Part shown: positions 26,998 through 34,550 of the stretch, in pieces
Layout: the number at the start of each line of letters is the position of its first letter
How positions within the stretch are numbered: position 1 is the stretch's first letter
Assembly: GCA_028292405.1 (NCBI GenBank)
Contig: JAQGMJ010000082.1
Span: forward strand, 1-60,748
DNA from: Betaproteobacteria bacterium
GTDB lineage: Bacteria; Pseudomonadota; Gammaproteobacteria; Burkholderiales; JAEUOS01
Length of the DNA: 60,748 bases
Reading direction: 5' to 3'
Position numbers and translations under genes: made by a program
Notes under the pieces: generated by a model
Told to the model about the DNA's origin: nothing
Database searches by the model: none
Seen by the model: only the letters and a program-made list of their open reading frames with translations

Positions 26998-26998
26998 T
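26971..26998 (+). promoter_or_regulatory. promoter of gntR, possibly giving a leaderless mRNA
   Basis: TTGCAC (26971-26976), 16-nt spacer, TAGAAT (26993-26998). The predicted transcript start falls at about 27005, the A of the gntR ATG, and no ribosome-binding site is visible. The -10 overlaps the third operator-like copy, which would allow autorepression. Confidence 0.45.
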
Positions 26999-27004
26999 CG
27001 CCGC

Positions 27005-27706
27005 ATGCCCAAGCTTGCCCTCGCCGTCAGCGGCTCCGAAACCCTGGCCACCAGTCTGTACGACCGGATCCGCGCCGAGGTATTGGCCGGCAAGCTGGAG
27101 CCGGCGCGCAAGCTGCAGATCGAGTTTCTCTGCGAACGCTACAGCGCCGGGCAGACACCGGTGCGCGAGGCGCTGAACCGCCTCACCAGCGACGGACTGG
27201 TGGAGCGCCGCGAGCAGCGTGGCTTCGCCGTCGCCCCGGTGAGCATTGCCGATCTGAAAGAAATCACCAAGACGCGCTGCTGGCTCGAAGAAGTGGCGCT
27301 GCGCGAGTCTCTCGCCAACCGCTCGGCGGTGTGGGAAGAAGCCCTGGTACTGGCCCATCACCGCCTGATGAAAATGCCGCGCTCCAGTTCCAGCGCGGGC
27401 TATGAAGAAAACCCGGCATGGGAAGCTCTGCACAAGGCGTTTCACAATGCGCTGATCGGCGCCTGCCAGTCGCGCTGGCTGATCGCCTTTTGCGAACAGC
27501 TGGCGGACCAGCTTTACCGCTACCGCCAGCTCGCCGTGCACCGCACCTACCCGAACCGCCACGAGCGCGTCGAGCACCAGGCGATCGTCGATGCAGTGCT
27601 GGCCGACGATGCCGACCAGGCGGTGAAGCTACTCAACAAACATTATCAGGAGACCGCCGACATCATATTGGCGGACGCGCGCCTGTTCGTCGAACCGGCC
27701 AACTAA
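27005..27706 (+). CDS. GntR family (FadR/FCD subfamily) transcriptional regulator
   Basis: Regulator of 233 residues. The N-terminal winged HTH at about 15-80 (SLYDRIRAEVLAGKLEPARKL, then SAGQTPVREALNRLTSDGLVERRE) is the GntR signature. The C-terminal helical FCD effector domain has the metal/ligand-type pattern FHNALIGAC and HERVEHQAIVDAVLADDADQAVKLLNKHY. Divergent from the dioxygenase-hydroxylase operon, which it probably represses until an aromatic acid or ring-fission product binds. The TctC, GMC and subunit 3 genes downstream may share the regulon. Confidence 0.9.
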   Translation: MPKLALAVSGSETLATSLYDRIRAEVLAGKLEPARKLQIEFLCERYSAGQTPVREALNRLTSDGLVERREQRGFAVAPVSIADLKEITKTRCWLEEVALRESLANRSAVWEEALVLAHHRLMKMPRSSSSAGYEENPAWEALHKAFHNALIGACQSRWLIAFCEQLADQLYRYRQLAVHRTYPNRHERVEHQAIVDAVLADDADQAVKLLNKHYQETADIILADARLFVEPAN

Positions 27707-27785
27707 GCGCGAAGAATACGCAGCACAAATGAAAAGGGATGAGCGCCATTCGCGGCGCGAACCCGAAGATCAAGGAGACAACACC

Positions 27786-28760
27786 ATGAGCCTTACCTCA
27801 CGCATTCTGCCGCTACTCACCCTGGCCGCCGCGCTCGCCTGCACGGCAAACGCGCAAGCCCAGGCCTGGCCCAACAAGCCGGTGCGCATCATTCTCTCGC
27901 AGGCCCCCGGCACCTCGCCCGACATCGCCGCGCGCCTGATCACCGACCGCCTCGGCCGCCTGTGGGGCCAGGGCGTGGTGATCGACAACCGCGCCGGCGG
28001 GCAAAACGTCATCGGCGCCGTCGCCGCCGCCCACGCCGCGCCGGACGGCTACACCTTTTTCTTCGCCACCACCGCGGCCATCGTCACCAACCCGCTAACC
28101 TTCAAGACGCTGCCCTACGACCCGCCGAAGGATTTCGAATCGGTGGCGATGATCGCCAAGTCGCCGATGGTGGTCGCCGTCAGCTCCTCCGTGCCGGCAA
28201 AGAATCTCCAGGAACTGGTTGCGCTTGCCAAGGCCAAGCCCGGCACCATTTCCACCGCTCATGAAGGCCCGCGCACCTTCAGCGGCATGATGAGCGAGGC
28301 GCTGAACCACGCCACCGGCATGAAGACCCTGCTGGTGCCCTATAACGGCGCCACCGCCGCGATCCAGGACACCGTCGGCGGCCGCACGCAAGTCGTGCTG
28401 CTCTCTTCCGCCTCGGTCGTGCCCTTCATCAAGCGCGGCGACCTGCGGCCCATCGCCGTCACCGCCAGCAAGCGCGTGGTCGGCTTCGAGGACGTGCCCA
28501 CCCTGGCCGAAACCTACCCGGGCTTCGAGTACGTAGGCTGGTTCGCCCTGCTGGCGCCGGCCGGCACGCCCAAGGACATCGTCGCCCGCGTCAACCGCGA
28601 CGTGGGCACCGTGATGGCCGATCCCACCCTCGCACCCAAGCTGCGCGACCTCGGGTTGATCATCGACACAGGCGACCCCGCCTACCTGGACGGCTTTCTT
28701 TCCGCCGAACGCGTCCGCTGGAGCAAGCTGATCAAGGAAATCGGCCTGCAGCCGGAATAA
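27786..28760 (+). CDS. Bug/TctC-family tripartite tricarboxylate transporter binding protein
   Basis: Periplasmic solute-binding protein of 324 residues. A signal peptide (residues 1-27, AQAQAW) is followed by WPNKPVRIILSQAPGTSPDIAARL, VVIDNRAGGQNVIGAVAAA and APDGYTFFFAT, the Bug family pattern. The ATG at 27786 follows an AAGGAGA ribosome-binding site; an ATG 19 codons upstream lacks one. No TctA/TctB membrane genes are near, as is usual for orphan Bug proteins. Between the GntR gene and the oxidoreductase genes, so an organic acid ligand linked to this catabolic block is likely. Confidence 0.9.
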   Translation: MSLTSRILPLLTLAAALACTANAQAQAWPNKPVRIILSQAPGTSPDIAARLITDRLGRLWGQGVVIDNRAGGQNVIGAVAAAHAAPDGYTFFFATTAAIVTNPLTFKTLPYDPPKDFESVAMIAKSPMVVAVSSSVPAKNLQELVALAKAKPGTISTAHEGPRTFSGMMSEALNHATGMKTLLVPYNGATAAIQDTVGGRTQVVLLSSASVVPFIKRGDLRPIAVTASKRVVGFEDVPTLAETYPGFEYVGWFALLAPAGTPKDIVARVNRDVGTVMADPTLAPKLRDLGLIIDTGDPAYLDGFLSAERVRWSKLIKEIGLQPE

Positions 28761-28863
28761 GTTCGCGGCAAAAGCACAGCAATGCATTAGCGGCACCAGC
28801 CGGCGCAAAGCCCGTCCGGCAACTATAAAAAAAATCGGCGTGACTCTTTCGGAGGAGGGAACC

Positions 28864-29430
28864 ATGGTTGCCATGCAACGGCGTGACTTCGTCAAGCGCG
28901 TAGGCTTGGGAGCGCTTGCCTTTACGGTAGGCGGCACGGAGGTGATGCTGACGCCCAGCCAGGCGTACGCGCAAGGCGTGCCCTACAAGGTGCTGACGGC
29001 GGAAGAGGCGAAGACGCTGAACGCCGTGTGCGAAACCCTGCTGCCCGGCGCGCAGCGCGCCGGCGTCACCCACTTCGTCGACCACCAGCTCGCGGTGCCG
29101 GCGGACCAGTCCTTCCTGATGGCGCGGGTGGCCAACGTACAGCCCCCGTTCATCAACATCTACCGCGGCGGCCTCGGCGCGATCAACCGCTCCGCCCAGG
29201 CGATGCACGGCAAGCGCTTCGAGGAACTCGACGCCAAGACGCAATACACCTTCATCGACGCCATGCGCCAGAACAAGATCGAAGGCTGGGCCGGGCCGCC
29301 CGGCCCTTTCATTTACTTCCTGATGCGCCACGACGCGGTCGACGTGGTCTACGGCACCGTCGAAGGCATCGAAAGCCTGGGCACGCCCTACATGGCGCAC
29401 ATCGCGCCGCCGACAAGGTGGGAAGCATGA
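28864..29430 (+). CDS. gluconate 2-dehydrogenase subunit 3 family protein (Tat signal)
   Basis: Small subunit of a membrane or periplasmic GMC-type dehydrogenase; 188 residues. Twin-arginine signal RRDFVKRVG near the N terminus, then a hydrophobic stretch and AYAQG. The mature part has LTAEEAKTLNAVCETLLPG and a C-terminal FIYFLMRHDAVDVVYGTVEG, typical of the family. Start chosen at 28864 because GGAGGAGG lies just upstream. Its stop overlaps the GMC start (ATGA). The Tat signal is expected to carry the co-folded flavoprotein out as well. Confidence 0.88.
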   Translation: MVAMQRRDFVKRVGLGALAFTVGGTEVMLTPSQAYAQGVPYKVLTAEEAKTLNAVCETLLPGAQRAGVTHFVDHQLAVPADQSFLMARVANVQPPFINIYRGGLGAINRSAQAMHGKRFEELDAKTQYTFIDAMRQNKIEGWAGPPGPFIYFLMRHDAVDVVYGTVEGIESLGTPYMAHIAPPTRWEA

Positions 29431-31004
29431 GCGCGGACAAAGTTGATCTGCTGATCGTCGGCGCCGGCGCCTCCGGCTCCTTGTACGCGGCCGTGCTGGC
29501 CAAGGCCGGCAAGAAAGTGCTAATCCTCGAGCAGGGGCCGGACTGGAAACACGCCGACATGGTGAGCAACGAAATCTGGGGCCGGCGCTTAAAGGGAGGC
29601 GCCCCGGTGACGCTCGAAGGTAAGGACAAAATGGGCTACGGCTACAACTCGGGCTACGGCTCGGGCGGTTCCGCCGCGCATTACTTCGCCATGTTCCCGC
29701 GCATGCTGCCTTCCGACTTCAACATGAAAAGCGCGCACGGCCGCGGCCTCGACTGGCCGATGAGCTACGCCGAACTCGCGCCCTACTACGACCGCGTGGC
29801 CCAGGATATCGGCATCTCCGGCGATGCAAAAGCCGAAGAACGCTGGCGCCCGCCCGGCCAGGCCTACCCGATGCCGCCGCTGCCGACCTTTCGCCATGGC
29901 GACGTCTGGCTCAAGGGCTTCGACGCGCTCGGCATCAAGACCGCGCGCGCCACAGTCGGCATCAACAGCCGCGAATTCAAGGGCCGCCCCGCCTGCGTCT
30001 ACGACGGCTGGTGCAATGCAGGCTGCCCTACCGGCGCGCTAGCCAATCCGCAAAGCACTTACCTGAAGGAAGCACGCGAAGCCGGCGCGGTGCTGAAAAA
30101 CGGCTGCACCGTCACCCGCGTACTGACCAATGCCAAAGGCGATCGCGTCACCGGCGTCGAGTACTACGACGAGAAAAAGCAAAAGCAGGTGCAAGAGGCC
30201 AGCGTGGTGCTGATCGCCGCCTTCGTCTCGCAAGCGCCGCGCCTCCTGCTCAACTCGGCCAACGACAAACACCCCAACGGCCTGTCAAACAAGAACGGCC
30301 TGGTCGGCCGCTACCTGATGGCGCACACCGGCTCGACCATCTGGGGCATGTTCGACGAGCCCGACGTGCAGAACTACATGGGCACGCTCGCGCCGATGCA
30401 CTGGTCCTACGACCGCTACGCCAAGACCTCGCGCAAGAACGCCTTCGGCAGCACCCTCTGGCATTGCAGCCCGGCGATCAAGCCGAACGACATCGGCGGC
30501 ATCGCCAACGCGCGCAACGACCTGTTCGGCCAGCCGCTGGCCGACTTCATCAAGAAGGCTTCCAAGCAACTCGCGCGACTCCAGGCCTTTTGCGAAGAGC
30601 TGCCGGACGCCGACAACCGTGTCGACCTCGACACCAGCCGCAAGGACGAATTCGGCCTGCCGATGGCGCGCATGACCCACACCTACGATGCGGATGCGAT
30701 GGGCCTGTGGCAGGCCGGCGTGGACGAGGGCCTGGAAATCGCCAAGGCCGCCGGTGCCAAGGACTATTGGGCGATTCGCGGCGCGCCGACCATCCACATG
30801 GCCGGCGGCACCGCAATGGGCAAGAGCGCGGCGGACTCGGTGTGCGACGGCTATGGCCGCACCCATGAGATCGGCAACTTGTTTTTGTCCGGCGCTTCGG
30901 TGTTTCCCACCGAGGGCGCGGTCAACCCGACTTACACCATCTACGCGGTATCGCTACGCGGCGCGGAGCATATGGTGAAGAACTGGGCAAGTATCGCTGC
31001 GTAA
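29427..31004 (+). CDS. GMC family oxidoreductase (gluconate/sugar-alcohol dehydrogenase large subunit type)
   Basis: FAD flavoprotein of 525 residues. FAD-binding motif LLIVGAGASGS near residue 8, VLILEQGPDWKH, and GMC C-terminal motif with the catalytic His in TIHMAGGTAMG and the conserved Asn in GAVNPTYTIYA. A Cys-rich loop CVYDGWCNAGCPTGA is the kind found in the multi-subunit gluconate/sorbitol dehydrogenases. It has no signal peptide and presumably leaves the cell bound to subunit 3, whose gene overlaps it by 4 bases. No cytochrome c subunit gene is in the window. Substrate unknown. Confidence 0.88.
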   Translation: MSADKVDLLIVGAGASGSLYAAVLAKAGKKVLILEQGPDWKHADMVSNEIWGRRLKGGAPVTLEGKDKMGYGYNSGYGSGGSAAHYFAMFPRMLPSDFNMKSAHGRGLDWPMSYAELAPYYDRVAQDIGISGDAKAEERWRPPGQAYPMPPLPTFRHGDVWLKGFDALGIKTARATVGINSREFKGRPACVYDGWCNAGCPTGALANPQSTYLKEAREAGAVLKNGCTVTRVLTNAKGDRVTGVEYYDEKKQKQVQEASVVLIAAFVSQAPRLLLNSANDKHPNGLSNKNGLVGRYLMAHTGSTIWGMFDEPDVQNYMGTLAPMHWSYDRYAKTSRKNAFGSTLWHCSPAIKPNDIGGIANARNDLFGQPLADFIKKASKQLARLQAFCEELPDADNRVDLDTSRKDEFGLPMARMTHTYDADAMGLWQAGVDEGLEIAKAAGAKDYWAIRGAPTIHMAGGTAMGKSAADSVCDGYGRTHEIGNLFLSGASVFPTEGAVNPTYTIYAVSLRGAEHMVKNWASIAA

Positions 31005-31043
31005 AGCGAGGTAGTGCGCCTGGAGGGCCGCACTACCTCGGCT

Positions 31044-31132
31044 GTCATTCCCGCGAAGGCGGGAATCCAGCCCGTCATTCAAGATATCCGCCATATGGAA
31101 TAGTGACTGGATTCCCGCCTTCGGGGGATGAC
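31044..31132. repeat. 89-bp palindromic repeat element (REP/MITE-like)
   Basis: Imperfect terminal inverted repeats of about 26 bp: the left arm begins GTCATTCCCGCGAAGGCGGG (31044-31070) and the right arm ends CGCCTTCGGGGGATGAC (31107-31132). Each arm also holds a small hairpin. The core ATTCCCGC...GCGGGAAT is a widespread proteobacterial dispersed-repeat type. The element lies between convergent 3' ends. There is no coding capacity. Confidence 0.75.
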
Positions 31133-31135
31133 ACC

Positions 31136-31162
31136 GAAGAGCGCGCCTCAAGCGCGCTCTTC
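31136..31162. terminator. perfect 11-bp stem hairpin, distal end of the tandem array
   Basis: GAAGAGCGCGC (31136-31146) and GCGCGCTCTTC (31152-31162) with loop CTCAA. It looks like a more stable version of the array's repeated hairpin and could stop transcription from either side. Confidence 0.5.
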
Positions 31163-31330
31163 GCTCTCACATATCGACCGCATCAAAGCGCTCTTCCCTT
31201 TTACATGTCGAGCGCTAAACGCGCTCTTCTCTTTCACATGTCGAGCGCTAAACGCGCTCTTCGCTTTCACATGTCGGGCGCTAAACGCGCTCTTCGCTTT
31301 CACATGTCGAGCGCTAAACGCGCTCGACGT
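31143..31330. repeat. 33-bp tandem hairpin repeat overlapping the transglutaminase 3' end
   Basis: Units starting GCGCTAAACGCGCTC begin at 31212, 31245, 31278 and 31311, exactly 33 bp apart. The first three are followed by TTCNCTTTCACATGTCG. Two more degenerate units lie at about 31143-31211. Each unit carries a GAGCGC / GCGCTC stem. The fourth unit is the end of the transglutaminase gene itself, including its stop codon (31314-31316). There are no variable spacers, so this is a minisatellite and not CRISPR. Confidence 0.85.
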
Positions 31331-32132
31331 GCGCCTCCGTCGGCTCTTCCAGCACCTTCACGTCCGGGCTCATGCGCGGCATTTGCACACGCCCGAAGAT
31401 GGTGGCAAACGCCGTCTCTGCGGCGTCCCGTCCGGTAGCAATGCGCACGAAGTCGGTCAACGGGCACAGCTGGGTGGCATCGAACAATATCCAGCGCCCG
31501 CCCAGGTAAGCCTCGAACACCGCGTGAAAATCCGGCGGCGGCTCGGCGTACCAGGTGTAGCCGGTGACAAAGCGCGCGGGAATGTTGAGCGCGCGGCAAA
31601 AGGTGATGCCGAGGTGGGCGAAGTCGCGGCACACGCCGGCGCGATTCACCAGCACGTCGCGCGCGGTGGTGGTCGGCCCCGAAGTGCCGATCTGGTAGAC
31701 GATGTTGTCGCGGATCCACTGGCAGATCGCCTCGACCCGTTGATAACCCTTGGGCAATTCGCCGAAGGTGCGCCCGGCCACCTGCAATACGGAGTCGGAC
31801 TCGCAATAGCGGCTGGACCAGATGAAGGGAATCGCCTCGACCGGCAATTCCTCGATGGTCATTTCCTTTTCATCGCCGGTAGGCGCGGGGTAGTCCACCG
31901 CCACCGTCGCGCTGTAGCGTACCTTGAGTTCCCCTTTTGGGGCATGCGTTTTCGCCAGCCGGTTCAGGCCCGACGGGTGATGGCCGTAAGCCAGCTGCAC
32001 CTTGGGCGTGATGTCGAGTTGTTCGGCAATCAGGCGCTGCCAAGGGTGCTGCGCTACCTGGATGTTGAAGACGTAGTCTGCATCTTCCTCGGCCACGTAG
32101 TCGAGTTCGCAATCGATTTGAAGTTTTTTCAT
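31314..32132 (-). CDS. transglutaminase-like cysteine protease family protein
   Basis: Protein of 272 residues with a bacterial transglutaminase N-terminal domain and a transglutaminase core. The triad is C168 (RAGVCRDFAHLGI), H203 (PDFHAVFEAYL) and D218 (WILFDAT), in the usual order. The frame is open upstream, but the ATG at 32130-32132 (MKKLQIDCELDYV) is the family start. No signal peptide, so it should be cytoplasmic. Members act as peptidases or amidases rather than crosslinkers in most known cases. The function here is unknown. Its last codons and stop are part of the tandem repeat. Confidence 0.88.
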   Translation of the reverse strand: MKKLQIDCELDYVAEEDADYVFNIQVAQHPWQRLIAEQLDITPKVQLAYGHHPSGLNRLAKTHAPKGELKVRYSATVAVDYPAPTGDEKEMTIEELPVEAIPFIWSSRYCESDSVLQVAGRTFGELPKGYQRVEAICQWIRDNIVYQIGTSGPTTTARDVLVNRAGVCRDFAHLGITFCRALNIPARFVTGYTWYAEPPPDFHAVFEAYLGGRWILFDATQLCPLTDFVRIATGRDAAETAFATIFGRVQMPRMSPDVKVLEEPTEAHVERV

Positions 32133-32483
32133 GGGGAGGCGGTTATCGGTTTTGAAAGACAAGGTGCAACACGTCTCCTTGTAGTGACAGGAGAATAACG
32201 TTCCCGCCTCCCGCCGCCTGAGAGCCCCGCGCCGATAGCGTTGTCGGCGCTGGCCTACGCCCGCTTTTTGTGCACGCCTACTTTTTCTGCCGCCATGCCA
32301 TGGCAGCACGCGCGCGCTTGTGCAGTGCCATTTGACGCAGCAAGGCGAATTGGTTTAACCTGAAGATGTTAACGGTAACACGATGGCGCGAATGCATTTG
32401 CATCAAATGCAAACGATGACCGTTGGGCCGCTGACCGCGTTTGCACGCCGACGCCGATTTATAAAAACCACAGGAGACAAAGC
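32133..32483. other. 351-bp divergent intergenic region
   Basis: Promoter region for the transglutaminase gene (left) and the ABC binding-protein gene (right). It contains one clear hairpin, GCGCCGA / TCGGCGC (32229-32250), and a moderately AT-rich stretch at 32340-32400. No coding sequence is supported. A ribosome-binding site (CAGGAGA) precedes the right-hand gene. Confidence 0.4.
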
Positions 32484-33677
32484 ATGAGTTTTTCACGCCG
32501 TGAATTCACTCTGGGCGGCGCTGCGCTTGCGGGCGCCGCCGGCCTTCCGAAGGTGGCCCTGGCACAAAGCGAGCCGATACGCATCGGCTGGCTGGCGGCG
32601 ATGACCGGCCCCTCCTCCGCGCCCGCCATCGGCTTCGACCGCGGCGTGCAATTCGCGGCGGCGCAGATCAACGCGGCCGGCGGCGTCAAGGGCCGCAAGA
32701 TAGAGATCATCACCCGCGACACCCAGGGCGACCCGACCAAGGCAGTGAACGCGACCCAGGAAATGATCAGCCAGCTCAAGGTGCACGCCATCTGGGGCCC
32801 GACCAACTCCGGCGAGTCCCTGGCCGTCACGCCGATCATGGCGCGCGCCAAGATGCCGAACATCCACCCCTGCGTGGTCGACAGCCTGATCGACACCGCC
32901 AAGTTCCCCAACGCCTTTCGCCTCGCCCCTTCCAACGGCCAGTGGGACGACGCGGTGCGCGGCTACTGCCTGAAGATTCTCAAGGTGAAAAAGATCGCGG
33001 TAATCGGCGACACCACCGGCTACGGCGTCTCCGCCGTCGGCGCCTCCGTCGCGGCCTTCCAGAAGGACGGCGCCGAAGTCGTCTACAAGGCCAACATCGA
33101 CGCCACCCAGCCCGACATGACGCCCGACCTGCTGCGCGCCAAAAACGCCGGCGCCGAGGTGATCGTGGTATGGAGCGTAACCACCGGCATGGAGGCGCGC
33201 ATGTTCAACACCCGCGCCAAGATGGGCTGGGACGTGGCCTTCGTCGGCCACCCTTCGCTTTCCTCCGGCGAGATCGGCAAGCTGATCGACAAGCCGGCCA
33301 ACTGGGACAAGGTCTACGCCGTCGGCTACAAGAGCGCGAGCTACGATGGCGTCGGCAAGCTGCCGGCGAAAAGCCAGGAACTGATCGACCGCCTGACCAA
33401 GGCCAAGGTGGAATTGGGCGACACCCTGTTCTGGTGGGTCGCCGGCGGCTACGACGCCATCGCGCTGATCGCCAAGGCCGTGGAAGTGAGCGGTGGCACC
33501 GGCAGCGAAGGCATCACAAAATATTGGAACAGCCTGAACAAATACCCCGGCTATTTCGGCAACTACACCTTCAACGACAAGCAGCACAACGGCTACCCTA
33601 CCGAGGAAGTGGTGATGTCGGCGGCCTCGTCGGTGAAAAACGGCACCTTCGCGCTCGCTCCGGGCTACAAAGCCTAA
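32484..33677 (+). CDS. branched-chain-amino-acid-type ABC transporter substrate-binding protein (Tat signal)
   Basis: Periplasmic binding protein of 397 residues of the LivJ/LivK fold. Twin-arginine signal SRREFTLGG at 4-12, hydrophobic GAALAGAAGLP, cleavage after ALA. The mature part starts IRIGWLAAMTGPSSAPAIGFDRGVQFAAAQINAAGGVKGRKI, a standard Liv opening. First gene of an operon with permease, permease-ATPase fusion and ATPase genes. In Burkholderiales such systems often carry aromatic acids, amides or organic acids. The ligand is unknown. Confidence 0.92.
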   Translation: MSFSRREFTLGGAALAGAAGLPKVALAQSEPIRIGWLAAMTGPSSAPAIGFDRGVQFAAAQINAAGGVKGRKIEIITRDTQGDPTKAVNATQEMISQLKVHAIWGPTNSGESLAVTPIMARAKMPNIHPCVVDSLIDTAKFPNAFRLAPSNGQWDDAVRGYCLKILKVKKIAVIGDTTGYGVSAVGASVAAFQKDGAEVVYKANIDATQPDMTPDLLRAKNAGAEVIVVWSVTTGMEARMFNTRAKMGWDVAFVGHPSLSSGEIGKLIDKPANWDKVYAVGYKSASYDGVGKLPAKSQELIDRLTKAKVELGDTLFWWVAGGYDAIALIAKAVEVSGGTGSEGITKYWNSLNKYPGYFGNYTFNDKQHNGYPTEEVVMSAASSVKNGTFALAPGYKA

Positions 33678-33691
33678 GGCCCGGCAAGATA

Positions 33692-34549
33692 GTGTTTGCT
33701 TCGATCCTCGCCTCCGGGCTGGCGGTGGGCGCGGTGTACGCACTCATCGGCATCACCTATAACACCATGTTCGCCACCTCGCGGGTGATGAGCTTCACCG
33801 CGGGGCAGCTGGGCATGCTGGGCGGGGTGTTCGGCTCGCTGTTCATGCTGCGTTGGGGCATGCCGCTGATCGTCGCCCTGCCGCTGGTGCTGATTGCCTG
33901 CGCGGCTGTCGGCGTGGTCACCGAGTTCGTCGCGGTGCGCCCGGTGCTCAAGAGCCTGGACCAGCATCTCTACGTGCTCTCCACCCTCGCGCTGGCATTG
34001 ATGATCCAGCAAGTGGCGGCGATCAAGTGGAGCACCGAGCCGCAGCCCTTCCCGCGCCTGTTCGGCCTGGGCTCGGGCGCGTTCGACGAGAAGTTCTGGC
34101 TGCCGGTACTGGCTCTCGCCGTCACTGTCGGCGGCCTCGAATATCTCTACCGCAAGACCCTGGTCGGCCACGCCTTTCTCGCGGTGGCAGAAGACAACTT
34201 CGCCGCCCGCGCCCTCGGCCTGCCGGAGCGCGGCCTGCGTGTCGCCAGCTATGCGCTGGCCGGCGCCATCGGCGGCCTCGCCGGTTTCTCCGGCGGCGAA
34301 TTGCTGCTGGCGTTTTTCGCCAACGGCGCGCTGCTCAACTTCTACGGCTTCGTGCCGATCGCCCTCGGAGGCCTGGGCAACAATCGCGGCGCGCTGATCG
34401 GCGGCCTGGCGCTGGGCCTGTTCCAGCAGGCGGCCAACTTCATCGTCGGCGGCATTTTTTCCTCGGTGGCGGTATTCGCGCTGTTCATCATCGTGCTGCT
34501 GGCCGCACCGCAAGGCCTGTTCGGCCACGCCGGCGCGCGGAGGGTGTAG
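33692..34549 (+). CDS. branched-chain-amino-acid-type ABC transporter permease (LivH-like)
   Basis: Inner-membrane permease of 285 residues from the GTG at 33692, 14 bases after the previous stop. Family blocks: LASGLAVGAVYALIGITYNTMF, MSFTAGQLGMLGG, VAEDNFAARALGLPERGLRVASYALAGAIGGLAG and FVPIALGGLGNNRGALIGGLALGL. No ATG is near the family N terminus. A weak purine-rich stretch precedes the GTG, so the start is likely but not certain. Confidence 0.88.
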   Translation: MFASILASGLAVGAVYALIGITYNTMFATSRVMSFTAGQLGMLGGVFGSLFMLRWGMPLIVALPLVLIACAAVGVVTEFVAVRPVLKSLDQHLYVLSTLALALMIQQVAAIKWSTEPQPFPRLFGLGSGAFDEKFWLPVLALAVTVGGLEYLYRKTLVGHAFLAVAEDNFAARALGLPERGLRVASYALAGAIGGLAGFSGGELLLAFFANGALLNFYGFVPIALGGLGNNRGALIGGLALGLFQQAANFIVGGIFSSVAVFALFIIVLLAAPQGLFGHAGARRV

Positions 34550-34550
34550 C

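Noticed and set aside
31143..31330. Possible CRISPR array with ~33-bp periodicity
   Set aside because: The whole 33-bp unit repeats with no unique spacers, and the last unit is coding sequence plus stop of the transglutaminase gene. There are no cas genes.
31103..31438. Plus-strand open frame encoding FHMSSAKRALR repeats
   Set aside because: It is a by-product of the 33-bp repeat being divisible by three. There is no ribosome-binding site, and it runs into the antisense of the transglutaminase gene.
32942..33691. Long plus-strand frame running from inside the binding-protein gene into the LivH-like permease
   Set aside because: The part before 33692 is an out-of-frame reading of the binding-protein gene. 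The permease is a separate gene starting at GTG 33692, so this is not a fusion.
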